NCBI GenBank assembly: GCA_015680685.1
Contig: MNCI01004170.1
Span: 471,938 to 535,937 of the forward strand
Direction of reading: 5' to 3'
DNA: 64,000 nt
Source of the DNA: Gnetum montanum
Lineage: Eukaryota; Streptophyta; Gnetopsida; Gnetales; Gnetaceae
The position numbers were made by a program, and so were the translations under genes. Positions within the stretch are counted from its first letter, which is position 1; every line of letters starts with the position of its first letter. Under the pieces are notes generated by a model. It worked only from the letters and a program-made list of their open reading frames with translations, did no database searches and was not told the DNA's origin. Shown in pieces: positions 10,562-21,760 of the stretch.

Positions 10562-11376
10562 ATGCCTCTCCTACAAGACTACGATAATGCCACATCTAGT
10601 GAGGCAATTCATTGGAGAACCAACGAATTATCTGATAATGAAGATTGGAGTATGCAATCCAAAGTGGGGGTTTCTTATAAACATAAACGAAGGCAACATC
10701 ATCCCAACACACGAAAGCATAACTTACCTAATGATGATGAACCCCTACTAACCACTACAAGCCTAATGCAAATACAAGAGGTTGTTCGAATCTCATGTAG
10801 GCATCGTAAAGAGAGCCATCTACCTAGGCTTGATTTAAAAAACTTTCCCAGTTTCTCAGGAGGCTATGACTTAGACCCACAACAACATTTACAAGCCTTC
10901 TACGATGCCTATACATGGAACAACATTGATAATGGTTGGCAAAAACTCAAGCTCTTTCCTATGACACTTTTTGGCCAAGCAAAAGTATGGTATAGATCAT
11001 TAAACCAAATTTGATACGACGTTGGCCAACAATGGTAGAACTCTTTAACAAAAGATATCAAACCTACGCAAGAGTGTTGGCCTTGAGAAAAAAAATCCAA
11101 GAGTGGAAACAAGCACAACATGAACCCTTGGACATGGCCTTAGAAAGATATTATGCACTGTTAAACAACTATCTAGGCCATGAGTTCTTCGAGGAAAGGC
11201 TAATGTACCACATCATTGATGGGCTTCGTGATGCAACAAGAGAAACCGTAGGGATGTATGCCCAAGGTTAATTATATAAACGAACCCATCAAGTCCAAGA
11301 TCTTATTAAGCATGTAGCAAAAGAAGAAGGAGAAATGGCTAGATGGAAGAGTATTGAAAAACATCAACAGGACTAG
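10562..11376 (+). pseudogene. Element C gag, Retrotrans_gag core
   Basis: The first frame opens at an ATG at 10562 and runs 150 codons. After a frameshift near 11012 the core continues to a stop at 11269 and then on to 11376. Core features are FPSFSGGYDLDPQQHLQAF, LKLFPMTLFGQAKVWYRSL, MVELFNKRYQTYARV and ERYYALLNNYLGHEFFEERL, in the order expected of gypsy capsid (DP..HL..F, FP.TL.G.A..WY, F...Y, ERY..LL). It forms the virus-like particle. Homologous residues occur in element D's gag (GGYNSNSQNDLQAFHDAY). One frameshift and one in-frame stop break it. Confidence 0.85.
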
Positions 11377-12560
11377 AATCTCAACCTAACAAAGATTCAT
11401 AATCACAAAAAGGAGAAATCAACTTATCTCAAGGAGGAAAAATCATCTTTGCTAACACAACAATCACTAAAATAAGTCAAGGCAAAGATCAATAAGATGT
11501 TGGAATGGACACATAAAAAGTGTGGAGAATTTATTGATATTAGTGGAGATAGAGTTTTGACAACCCGAGAACCAGGACAAAATATCATTAGAGAATCAAA
11601 AAGAAGGGATGAAGAAAATAATAGCACAACTGCTAATCATATGTATGAATGCAACATTTTCCTATACAATCATCCCAAGGGCCAATGCCCAATCTTGTTA
11701 CATTTATATGAGCATTGGGGAAACACGTTACACCCAGAGTTCATATAGAGATACTATGTTCAATCATAGTGGCAACAATCCCAGTCATGGGGAAAACCAC
11801 CCCTAAACTAGAGACATCCTTCGTATCATCCGAACCCAAACGCTTATTTAGTTCAACATCTTGTTTCCCCAACTAGGTCAACATACTCTATCCCACTGCA
11901 TTACCATTCTCCTCAATACTATTAGCCCATGTCCTCAACACAACCACCACCTTGTGCACCTTACACTTTTCCTAATTTTCAAGATTCTCATCCTTTCCCT
12001 CCTTCTACATCGCCGCCAACTATTCCTGAAATGTCTACACCACAACAACAACCCTTGAACGTTACTTGTGCTACTATTTCCAACAGCACTGAGAGACCTC
12101 AACAACATCGAAGGCGTCCCTTCTTTAGGAATGACCCTAGGAAGGGACAACACAATTCCAAGGCCACTACATCCTTCAACTCAGCATAAGCCCAACACTG
12201 TGGTGCATCCCTCTCTTCAAACCCAATGCCTCATGTTACTTCATCAAAGCCACCAAATAACACTCCAACAACCATACAGCCAAATGAACACAACCATGGA
12301 GAGCGATGTCCTGATTCTTGCATACCATCTCATAGTTGCAAGTATCATAGTGGATCAACTTGTTATCTGGGAACCACATCTTATAAATTGCCCCACTATG
12401 TTTACTATAATCAAGTGTGTGAACCCTAAGGGGGTAGGTATGACCAAGTTTCAATATTTCCAACATGCAAGGATCCTTACCTTTCAACTATTAATCCTTT
12501 CTATGCTCAACCATTTAGTTATGGGGGATATTCTCCATTCTAATAACAAGAAGGATTAAT
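11377..12560 (+). pseudogene. Element C gag C-terminal, Pro/Gln/Ser-rich tail
   Basis: Broken frames continue downstream of the capsid core. Residues 11929-12189 are rich in Pro, Gln and Ser (for example PPTIPEMSTPQQQP) and end with a basic patch RRRPFFRNDPRKGQ. Segment 12226-12429 has clustered Cys and His (CPDSCIPSHSCKYH), possibly a relic of a zinc knuckle, but no standard CCHC spacing is left. The proteins stop near 12560. Confidence 0.55.
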
Positions 12561-13864
12561 AAATATTTTTCATTTTTCTTTTTTCATTTTCTTTAATTTT
12601 ACAATTTTTGTTTTCCATTTTTTCATTTTTCAATTTCTTTTTTTATCTTTTTGTCTTTTTATCTTTTTATAAGTAATCTCATCTACGAATAAAACACNNN
12701 NNNNNNNNNNNNNNNNNNNNNGTCTTATTTGTAGAATGAATGAGTGGGTGTAATGGGCTCACTGTTCNAATGATATTCTTGACATTCTTAAAACTTAAAA
12801 TTATTTCTATGTTTATTGTACCTAGAATGAAGAAGGATGGATCAAGAGTGAATGATTCGGGTGTGACATTAAGGGAACTTGCGGATTCTCTTTGGTGACA
12901 TTTATGGGAGTTATCATGCAATGTGGTTGTACTAAGATCCTTGTATATCTAACAAAAATGGGATTAAGAGTAATCAAAAGGGCACTTTAAAATCCAATGC
13001 TGTTCTAGGGGGTCCCACTGGAAAGACATGCATCCATGCCTAATTGTTGGTGGCTTCTCTGGATTCAGCAATTGAAAAAAAAAAGCAAAAAAAAAAAAAC
13101 AAAAACAAAAACAAAGGAAGTGCCATAAGCAAAAATCACTCCTCCCTTGAACAAAATGCTAAGTGATCATACGCCTTGTTGTTCTGGTACTCTCATAGTT
13201 GCTTATCATGGGATGAAACAATGCGATGTCACTGATTAGAGGAATGGACTTGGTCCTGATCTTGGAACGACAGATTAATGACACATTAATCATGCTTTAC
13301 AAGCAGGATTCATTGTGCCCTGGCTCAGTTACCTCATGTCCCAATCTCTACAATCCCTTCTATATTCTGTCTCATCTCGATGTTCGTGTAATTGTAACTC
13401 GTGTCTCATATAGCATAGAATTCCTACCTCATTTTGGTGATACTTACATGTGTGTGTTTTGTGGAATTACTGTGGATTACATTTAACCCTTCGAGTGCCC
13501 ACAGACACTTTTAAGTGTGGTTATGCAAGGGCATTAAAGGTTGGAACCTGCTTTGGGGAGGACCCACTTGCGTAATTTTTGTAATTTGCACTCATGACCC
13601 ACCTTGCACACACCATTTATTACCCTTAGCATATTGCCAATGATTTTCTTTCCCTTATTACTATCCCCCCGATTCAAAGTTCCTATGAACCATCACATAG
13701 TCTTTTTCTTACCACCCAAGCTTTTATTGATCAATTACACTCACTCATCATTATTCGTGCCTTTGCAACAAGCTAAATTACCCTAGAATTTTCTAACCAT
13801 AGCTCAATGTCCTAATTTTATAATATTCATTTCCAGAAAACCTTTAAAAATTTGGTATTTTTAT
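12561..13864 (+). other. Element C spacer with assembly gap
   Basis: Begins with a T-rich tract (12565-12670). It includes 24 N (12698-12721), one N at 12768, and an A-rich run with CAAAAA units (13073-13116). No protein signature was found. In an autonomous relative such as D, pol lies in this interval, so this is where pol was lost. Confidence 0.5.
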
Positions 13865-13940
13865 TGTTGTTGTGACAATATCACTAGGGCTACGATATCG
13901 TGTACGCGATATCGCGTCTCATCTAGCTATAAATAGTGAA
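13865..13940 (+). promoter_or_regulatory. Internal U3-like module with TATA box upstream of additional ORF
   Basis: The segment CGATATCGTGTACGCGATAT followed by CGCGTCTCATCTA and GCTATAAATAG aligns with element C's own U3: CGATATCACATACATGATAT, then CAC...TCTCCTCATCTA and CTATAGATAAG. It is not an LTR end. It lies about 0.5 kb upstream of the ATG at 14414. The likely role, an inference, is a second promoter for the downstream ORF. Element D has an equivalent module at the equivalent place. Confidence 0.55.
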
Positions 13941-14413
13941 GAGCCCCTGCAACACTTAGCATTTTTTCATAATTCACGCAGGGGAAATTTTTGAATTCTT
14001 TTTCTCTATGACTTGCGAGTGTGACACCCTTGCTTTTCTACCTATCTCTCACTCGCTGGTATTCCAATTTTAATTTCGTCTGAACTTGCTTGAATCCGAA
14101 TGTTCAGCTTAGTCATGGGGGAGGGACACCTGCCAAATAGCACCTAACTTTTTTGGAATTTATCATTTCCTGAAGGACATTATCATGGGTAATTAGCTAT
14201 AACATTTAGAATAATTGTGCCAAAAATAATTTCATCCCTTTAGATACACTAGGAAATTAAAATTGGAAACCACCTAAGCAACAGGACTCACTATTACAAT
14301 CTTTCAGGAAACATCACATGGAGATAAAATAAATTAATTTAGTTAAGGCAAGAAGTAAGGTATAACTTAACTTTGGAAACAACCTTACTAACACTTGACC
14401 CCGTGTGATTGTA

Positions 14414-16888
14414 GATGGCCTCGAAACAAGAACACTGGAAAGGTTTTGCTTAAGGTGGAAGTAAATGAGCTAAGAGAGGAGAAGAACAAGTCCCTGCCAG
14501 ACAACATTCAGAGCAGAGGAACAATCATTCAACATTCACCAAGAAGACCCTATTATTATATAGTTTGGGTAGGCAGAAGGAGGAGCTGCTCCAGCACCTA
14601 GACAGGGACAACATCTCACGTTGCCCCAAGATTGTGTTCAGGCTATCCATGAGAGGTCCACCTTCGTTGCGGTGATTATGGAATGACACTTTGAATCTTT
14701 TGCAGAGTTCACTTCTGAGGCTATTAGGGATCACCTCAAGGGGTCTCCCTTATGGTCTATCCTCTCTAAAAGCGGTGCCTGGTACCTGGGAGAGATGTAC
14801 CAGTTCTGGCACAACAGAGAACAAGGCACCACCATTAATATTTATGGTGTGACAGTCGATTTCTCCATGCAGGCCATTTCAGAAGTATTAAAGCTTTTGA
14901 ATATAGGGCCCTAGGTTGCTCAGTTGTCTACCCGTTCATACCTTGATGTGCGACGAGTTTGGTTGGAAAGGGCGTATGGTAAGTATAAGACATTTGGAGA
15001 GTTCACGATGAAGGAGAGGATCTACTTCAAGATTGGAACATATCATCTCTTTCCCATGAAGGGCTTAAAAAAATCTCAACGTATGCAGCAAGAGGATGTG
15101 TAGTGCTGATGGGAAAGGTTAATGCTAACCTACCTCATCTATACTTAATGGAGATCCTAAGGTGGTTCGAGGAACGGAAGACAGGGAAGATGGCATTTCC
15201 GTTCCCCTATTTTATCAGAAAGCTATGCTGACATGCTGGTATTAGAGGATACACTAATGATGTCCTCTAAAAAGCCCAAAATGCTTCTATGATGAACTAT
15301 TAAAGCCACTAGTTGCAAGGAAAATCACTGGTGAGATGCTAGGGCCAGAACAAGAAGAAGAACAGGCGACTGGACCAATTGCAACTCGACTTGCAGGACC
15401 TAGCCAACTTCCAAGTACAGGACCCAACCAAAAATAGGAAGTAGGGCCTAGCATGGACCAGGATCAACCACCACCACTGTAAGATTATAGATCGTTGATG
15501 AGCCATCTTAGGGCCATCGCTGAGATGGTCAGTTGGGGAAGTCGAGATGATGCAAATCTCTTCTGCGTCATTGATGATGCCATACAACTCATAGTTTGTT
15601 TGGATTGTACAAGGGATGAAGTGTCTATTCATACAGGAGGAGAGGAAAGTACTTGGTCACAATAGATCTCAGGAAATGCGACATTTTTTCAAGTGCAATT
15701 AGAAATAGGTGAAGGGGCCACTGTGGTGGTCATGCAACACCAGGATGCTGCGGGAGCTATAGAAGTGGTCGTAGACCACATTAAAGAATCCTTCAATGTA
15801 CCTGTTGTACCACCGATAGATCTCACGGGAGCATGAGATGCTCAAACTTTGGCTGAAACCTCAATGACTCCTGTAGAACATGAGGATTCGCTTGATCGAT
15901 TGCTACAAATAGGACAAATAATGACGTCATTATTTGACATCCCTCAATATGTTACAGCAATTCAATCAGACCTCATTTCCACTAAGGGGAAGCTGGTCTT
16001 AACATAAGTGAGGGCCAAGCATGCTGAAGTAGAGGTGCAAAAATTACAAGAGCAGCTCATGGCCCTACAAGCAGCGTAGCGGGACCCCTTGCAATTTATT
16101 CCCGCAAACCAACTAGATAATTTCAAAACTGAGCAACTAACCAAGCTACTAATAGAGAATAAAAAGGTGGCTGAAGAAAAAGAGAAGGCTATTTGGGATG
16201 CCTCTACAGCACAGGCACAAACTTATGCACATATTAGGACACTCAAAGCCTTACAGGAGGAAAACAAGCAGCTTGTTGCTGAAAACCTTTGATTGACCTC
16301 TATGGAGAAGCAAAATAATGTTCTCAAATAACACTTTCATCAGTTGCGAGAACAATTCATCTGGGTCAACCAAGACATGAGCTGTTTAGCCAGGGAGAAC
16401 CGAACCCTCTCAATGGAGGAGGTACACACTATTCACCAAAAGTCAGCTATCGAGATAAGCGCGTGACAAAATGAGGCTAAACAGCATGAAAAGCTAAAGG
16501 AGCACTTTCAGGACCAGGTAGGGATGTACAAATAGATCCTGGAGAAAGAGATCCATATGGCCAAGGCCCACATCAATGCTATCAGTGCTCAACACACTGA
16601 TTGGTGGGCCATATTTGGACACATATGCCTTTGCCCACCAGGTGGAAGTTAAGAACCGGGACTTGTAGATCCAAGATCTTACATAATACATGGAGTTGAA
16701 AAACTTACAATATGCCAACCTTAGCATGTTAACAGCAGGGCAACCAAGAATAGAGCTCAAGCAACAGGTAGCTACCACCTACATCAAATATGAAACAGAA
16801 TTTGCAGAACGTAAGAAGATATTGCAAAAACTAGAGATTGCAAATTTTGAACTTGAGGTGGTGAAAGAAAGCTACCAAGGCCAAAGGC
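14414..16888 (+). pseudogene. Element C additional ORF: transposon-protein-like domain + coiled coil
   Basis: The ATG at 14414 (GTAG|ATGGCC, preceded by a possible splice acceptor) aligns with the start of the homologous ORF in D. Residues from about 14690 read AIRDHLKGSPLWSILSKSG, AWYLGEMYQFWHNREQG and INIYGVTVDFSMQAISEVL, then RVWLERAYGKYKTFGEFTMK, and after a frameshift MGKVNANLPHLYLMEILRWF and FPFPYFIRKLC. This resembles the 'putative plant transposon protein' domain seen in plant retroelements. From about 16000 it is heptad-rich coiled coil (LTKLLIENKKVAEEKEKAIW, LKALQEENKQLVAENL). It is cut at 16888 by the truncated 3' LTR and carries several stops. Molecular function is unknown. Confidence 0.65.
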
Positions 16889-17537
16889 TTAATCCTTTTC
16901 CTCTCAGTGTATGCCTGCAGTGTCGTGATTGTAATTGTACGACATCCTCTATTCAAGTGTGACATACTTGGACACGCACATGACTAGAAATAAAGATAGA
17001 GATTACTTCATCATTGCAGCTTTCACTTAGTTTAGTTTTTTATTAATTGTTATTTACTACTTTCTTATTTAATATCTCTTCACCATTATCTCCTGTTAAA
17101 TGCGGAATAAGTATGACTTGATTACGAGCATTTAAGTGTGACTACTTGGTAACCCAGTAGCTTACCTAGGTTCTGCACTTGGTAATCCCAATGGTAGTCA
17201 TGCACGAAGTCCAAGATGTGTACGGATAATCAAGGAGTGGGTTCTCATCACACCTACGCTAGCTAGATTTTCTCTCACCCTTTCTCTCTTAGCTTGGTCA
17301 ATATTACTTTCCATTGTCCTCAGGAGTAGCATTAGTATAGAAACACATCATACACCTCACTCTAGACTAAACCATATGTGACACAGTTAACACTAGTCCA
17401 GATGGGAAGACAGTAAACTGTGACCTAAGGCTAACTGTCTAGATACCACAACTAGTCCGTCTGCGGAGTTTGATTGGATCATGCATGGAAGGCTCATATT
17501 CATATGGTTGAGTGTAGGGATACCTCGCCACTTATCA
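16889..17537 (+). repeat. Element C 3' LTR, missing its first ~137 bp
   Basis: Matches 9775-10420 of the 5' LTR from CCTTTTCCTCTCAGTGTATG to the end CCTCGCCACTTATCA. U3 and the purine tract are absent, so the additional ORF is fused directly to R/U5. Either a deletion or a recombination event made this junction. Confidence 0.88.
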
Positions 17538-17542
17538 AATGG

Positions 17543-17818
17543 CTAGTCCACTTTCTGTTCCACTTCACCTAGCTCTCATGACTTGCCTTTCATGGCTCCA
17601 CAACTCCATGTCTAGCATGACCTCTAAGCCTAGGTATAAATGCCTTAGGTCAAATGCCCAAAGGTCACCTCAAGGGACACGTTCATTATTACAATGCACC
17701 CTTTTAGGTCTTAATTACAACTACCCTTTCAATTCTTGTTAGGATAACAATAACACTTGTTATGAAGAGGCATCATCTTTGTTATGCAACAACATCATTT
17801 GGGAATGGGGATGTGACA
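17543..17818 (-). repeat. Element B 5' LTR, right part (after nested element C)
   Basis: Continues the LTR of B from CTAGTCCACTTTCTG to GGGAATGGGGATGTGACA, parallel to 5346-5621. Joined to 9335-9634 it is 576 bp, the same length as the other LTR. Confidence 0.9.
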
Positions 17819-17823
17819 TGATC

Positions 17824-18485
17824 CCATGCAAACATTGGTCTTAGGTAAGAGTTGGTATATTTTCATTATTGTGGAAGATTTTTAAAGATTAGCTTGGGCT
17901 TATTTTATGAAATTAAAAGATCAAACATTGTGTTTTTTAAGGAGTTCAAGGTGGAAGTAGAAAATCAAAGTGGTAATGCAGTTAAGAAAATCAAGACAAA
18001 TCATGATGGTAAATTTTTATCAAATGAATTTGATGAATTTTGCAAGAAAAATGGGATTATTCATTAGACCACCATATCATTTACACCCCAAAAAAATTGT
18101 CATAGCTGAGAGAAAGAATAATGCTATGGTTAAAATGGCAAGGTGTTTGCTTCAAATGTTAGACTTGAATAATAAGTTTTGGATAGAAGCTTGTGTGCAG
18201 CAATTTATCTTCTAAATAGGATGCCATCAAGATCAATTCAAGATAAAACACCATATGAATTATGGTATGGTTCACCACCCAATATTGTCCATTTAAAAGT
18301 CTTTGTCTCTCCTTACTATGTGCAAATCCTTGTATAAAATTGGCAAAAAATTAGATATCAAAGCAAAGCCTTGTTTTTTCCTTGGCTATTTTACAAATTC
18401 CAAAGCTTATAAATGTTATGATGCATAGAATAAAAAGGTGGTAGACTCATGCAATGTAGTGTTTTTTTTAAATAAAAAATAATAT
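17824..18485 (+). pseudogene. Element A: copia integrase core, resumed after B
   Basis: The frame picks up with PMQTLVL, then SWYIFIIVED, and DGKFLSNEFDEFCKKNG (usual DNGGEFxSNEFxxFCxxNG, the second catalytic Asp region; here Asn-Gly-Gly has been lost). IAERKNNAMVKMARCLLQML follows (the usual form ends the DDE triad with E in AERKNRT). The tail has LLNRMPSRSIQDKTPYELWY and VHLKVF. Integrase inserts the cDNA into the chromosome. Frameshifts and stops make this copy dead. Confidence 0.88.
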
Positions 18486-19654
18486 TCAATTTGCAAGAAA
18501 CAACATGTATTTTAAGAAATATACCAATTATCATAGTGACTTAGAAGGCCATGGTAAAAATATTCATGCTGTGAAGAAAATTCTACGGGTTTCATCAGCT
18601 ATGTTATATAGTTGCAACCATTCAACTAACAACATGGGCACTCAGTGTCATCTACCAAACACTCTTTCTGCCCACAACCAAATGTTGTACTGTGGTAAAT
18701 TTTCCACCATCTTGAATTCCACAATGCTCATGATGCTAGTTAAGGTATTTTTCCTTCCATCTCTTCCATTGAATATTCAAAAATTTTATAACATTTACTT
18801 GTATATTCACTGCACCTATCCTCAACATTTTCATACCACTACCCATTATCCATTTTTAGAAATCTTGTATTGGATTTTCCTATGACATAGCCTCTTGCCA
18901 ATAATTTTCAATCACCTACTAAATTTCAAAACATCACAATCCAAAATGGTGGACAAATTTTACCACATGGTCATTTTACATCTTTAAAGCACTCAACTAA
19001 TGATCCTACACCACTAAATGTGGGGGTTTCATGTACGTAGCCATAATATTTTTAGCATTAGGAGCAATGCTAAAATTAGGAGGTAGATCATGTAGCTGTT
19101 GGCCATCCTTTTCCTCCTTTTTTTATGGGATCATTGCCATCCACATCTATTTCCAATGCTACACCACATTGGAATATAATCCTACCCTTTCATAGGCCAA
19201 TACTTTGCAACTACATCATACTAGTGGTCATTCATCATCCATCATTCCCTTTAGAATGATTGCTTTATCAAAAATGTCATTTGCTTGTACTATACTACAG
19301 ATTCCATCCACTTCTTAGCTGGCTAAATATCATCTTGTCTCTAATATGCTAGATACAAACTTCACCAAGTGCTTAACCTACAGTCACTCTCTAGAGGCAC
19401 TTAGCTAGACATATAGGATGTGAAGGATACTGTGGATGCTCTCTACACCAGTACCATGGTCGATGAGTTTTTCACACTTCTCACATTTATTGGGGGGTGG
19501 GGTGGGCGAAGTGATGATGGCCTTATGGAACCATCGTCTATTGTCTAAGCAACATTGGATGTACATTGGATTGATGCCATGGATAAACAGCTATAACAAA
19601 TCAACAAAAACAATACATGAAGTCTTGTGCCATGTCCATGTAGTAAGCTTGTTA
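18486..19654 (+). other. Element A: integrase-RT linker, decayed
   Basis: Falls between the integrase and RT domains of A, where copia elements have a poorly conserved linker. Short open stretches (for example 18505-18885) show no family motif. Nothing else was recognised. Confidence 0.5.
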
Positions 19655-20010
19655 TCAATTTAAAGTGGATCTTTAAAATTAAAATAAATTAGCATGGTGT
19701 GATGGAAAAATTCAAAGCTCATCTGGTTGCCAAAGGATATCTTCAACAATAAGGAAGATATTTTGATGATAGTATTGCGCCCATTTCACGAACGAAATTC
19801 GTGAGAATCTTTCTTGCTAGTATCATAAAAGCTGGCCATGTGATTTATCAACTAGACATGGCCTTTGCATTTCTTAATGGTTATCTTCATGAAGAAGTTT
19901 ACATGAATCAACCACTAAGTTTCCTTAATGAAGAAAAGAAAAATCATTTTTACAAGCACCATAAAGCATTAGATGGACTCAAGAAAGCGTCATGTGCTTG
20001 GTATGCCTAA
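19655..20010 (+). pseudogene. Element A: copia reverse transcriptase, N-terminal half
   Basis: Shows VMEKFKAHLVAKGYLQQ, FVRIFLASIIKAGHVIYQLD, MAFAFLNGYLHEEVYMNQP and ALDGLKKASCAWYA, all standard copia RT blocks (usual IEKFKARLVAKGY, IRxxLAxAAxxxxxIxQMDVKTAFLNGxLxEEVYMxQP, LYGLKQAPRAWY). The catalytic YVDD block is absent because sequence has been deleted between about 20010 and 20050. Confidence 0.88.
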
Positions 20011-20029
20011 ATCCATGCATTTTTTGTCC

Positions 20030-20424
20030 ATCACTTATCTCTTGGGGATTAAAGAAGAAAAATACAGTTTCCCTCTTAACAACTAAAGCAAAATACATAG
20101 TTGCATCAAACACTACTACTTAGGCCATATGGATCCACTCCATTCTCACTAAAATGGAATATACTCTTGAACCTCACATTTGTTTATGTTGTGATAGCAC
20201 ATAATCCTATCTATCATGGGTGTTCCAAACACATAGATATCAAGCATCATCTCAAAAGCTTAATCCAAGACAACACTCTTAGCATGGAGCATTGTGGGAC
20301 TGAAGCACAAATGACAGATATTTTTACCAAGATTTTGAGTTGTAAGAAGTTTGAATCATTTAGAGACTTCCTTGAAGTAGAACCTCTTACCATCATGAAG
20401 GGGTTTGTGAAATATGATGATTAG
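20030..20424 (+). pseudogene. Element A: copia RNase H, C-terminal end of pol
   Basis: After the RT deletion the frame reads SLLTTKAKYIVAS (usual STTEAEYIAAS), then NPIYHGCSKHIDIKHHLKSL and MEHCGTEAQMTDIFTKIL, the conserved closing segment of copia RNase H. Pol ends near 20424. A purine tract and 3' LTR could not be assigned, although TGTTTGAATTCCAACA at 20477 is a possible LTR start. Confidence 0.85.
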
Positions 20425-21628
20425 ATATTCCACAAAAGAATTAGATAGATCTCATCCATAAATCTATATTAAATAATGTTTGAATTCCAACATTGCTATA
20501 TATTGGTCACAATTTTATTTTTTCACTTGATAACAAATAAATAAATAGAATATTGACTAAAAATAAAATATAATAGCATAAACTAAGCATCCAAACATAT
20601 ATCAAGCATAATATATCGTATGTTTAATGTAGAATCCCATGTGCCAATGAAATATCAAGTATATGATAAATGCTTACTTAGAATTCCAACAAGGGTTAGT
20701 TCACATATGCTTAAAATAAAATAATTAGAATATAAAATATAATCTTATAAAAGTATCTATCAAAGCACATAACTCAAAGATGTAATAAAACAAAATTATA
20801 ATTAAAATTTCAATCACAAGCATGGCCCACATAGACACAAAGCATAGGCTAGTTAAACAACACATCACAAGTTTAAGGCATAAGATGTACCAACTAAGGG
20901 AAAAATAGATTATAGACCAACATATTATAAAGCTATATATGAAATATAGTTACACACAATCATAGAAAAGCTTAACATGAAAGCAAGCTTGCTCAAATAA
21001 ATTGATCAAGTCATCAATATAACATCATGCATATCCATAGTACTTATAGGTACATATAACTAAATAATATTAATATATCTTATATAGAAAATTACTACTT
21101 AATAATTATAGCTAATGTAACAAAAAAAATTATGCAAATGTTCATAATCAAGTGTAAGGTTAAAAGTTCAAAAATAAACACTCACACCATGGGATAATCA
21201 ACAAGGGTAACAACAAATAATAGTTAAAATAATAATTACAATAAAATAATTATGACGCACATTGTGAAGTAATCAAGCTCACATGCTATAGCATGTCGGA
21301 GTTGAGCATCCTACAAATTCACATAAAATATAAATAAATGACAAGGTAAATAATCATATCCACATAAAACTAAGTAAACTAGATTGATAAGAAGTTAAAC
21401 ATGAAAAAAAAAAGAAATTTAGCAAATAAAGGATTAAAGGTTCAAAGCCAAGCAAGGTTAAATATACGAATTAAATGGTAAAAGGAAAGCCTAGACCATG
21501 ATTATGACATACTCATCCCCTTAAGATCTTCCTACTAGAATATTTTAGAATGAGAATAGTACTAATCTTATTTGACTTTTCATGTAGCCTCATAAACATC
21601 ATTTATTTTCTTTATGCAAATTTTAATG

Positions 21629-21760
21629 AGGTGTTAGCCTAGTGGTAAGGTACTTGATTTATAAGCTTTAGGTAATGGGTTCATTTTTGATGGATAATGC
21701 TGAGTTAGACTTATTGTAGGTTCTAATATCCTCCATTTATGCAACTTTTACCATAATAAT
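21629..21760 (+). repeat. tRNA-derived SINE-like sequence
   Basis: An A-box TAGCCTAGTGG lies at 21635-21645 and a B-box-like GGTTCATTTT at 21678-21687, about 43 bp apart as in RNA polymerase III promoters of tRNA-derived SINEs. The flanks do not fold as a tRNA, so it is not a tRNA gene. The 3' end is not defined. Confidence 0.5.

Larger units (their letters stand above)
9635..17537 (+). mobile_element. Element C: gypsy-type gag + additional-ORF element, no pol
   Basis: Inserted in element B's LTR with a 5-bp target duplication, GATGG (9630-9634) and AATGG (17538-17542). The uninterrupted LTR copy of B at 5338-5350 shows the pre-insertion site. Order: 5' LTR, tRNA-Asp type PBS, gag, spacer with an N gap, internal U3-like module, additional ORF with coiled coil, truncated 3' LTR. 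No protease, RT, RNase H or integrase was found. Non-autonomous elements that keep only gag are known in plants (TR-GAG). C differs in also keeping an additional ORF. Confidence 0.85.
5046..17818 (-). mobile_element. Element B: non-autonomous LTR retrotransposon nested in A
   Basis: Two LTRs of 576 bp bound the element (5046-5621, and 9335-9634 joined to 17543-17818 once element C and its duplication are removed). In minus orientation each LTR starts TGTCACATCCCC and ends GATATCACA. A primer site TGGTATCAAAGC (tRNA-iMet type) lies at 9321-9332 and a purine tract CTAAGGGGGGTAG at 5624-5636, both placed correctly for a minus-strand element. The internal 3.7 kb (5622-9334) has no gag or pol. It carries a CCR4-type pseudogene and a minisatellite. 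It therefore moved with proteins made elsewhere. Confidence 0.85.

Noticed and set aside
21629-21700. tRNA gene
   Set aside because: Only A- and B-box-like motifs; no acceptor stem pairing and no proper anticodon arm.
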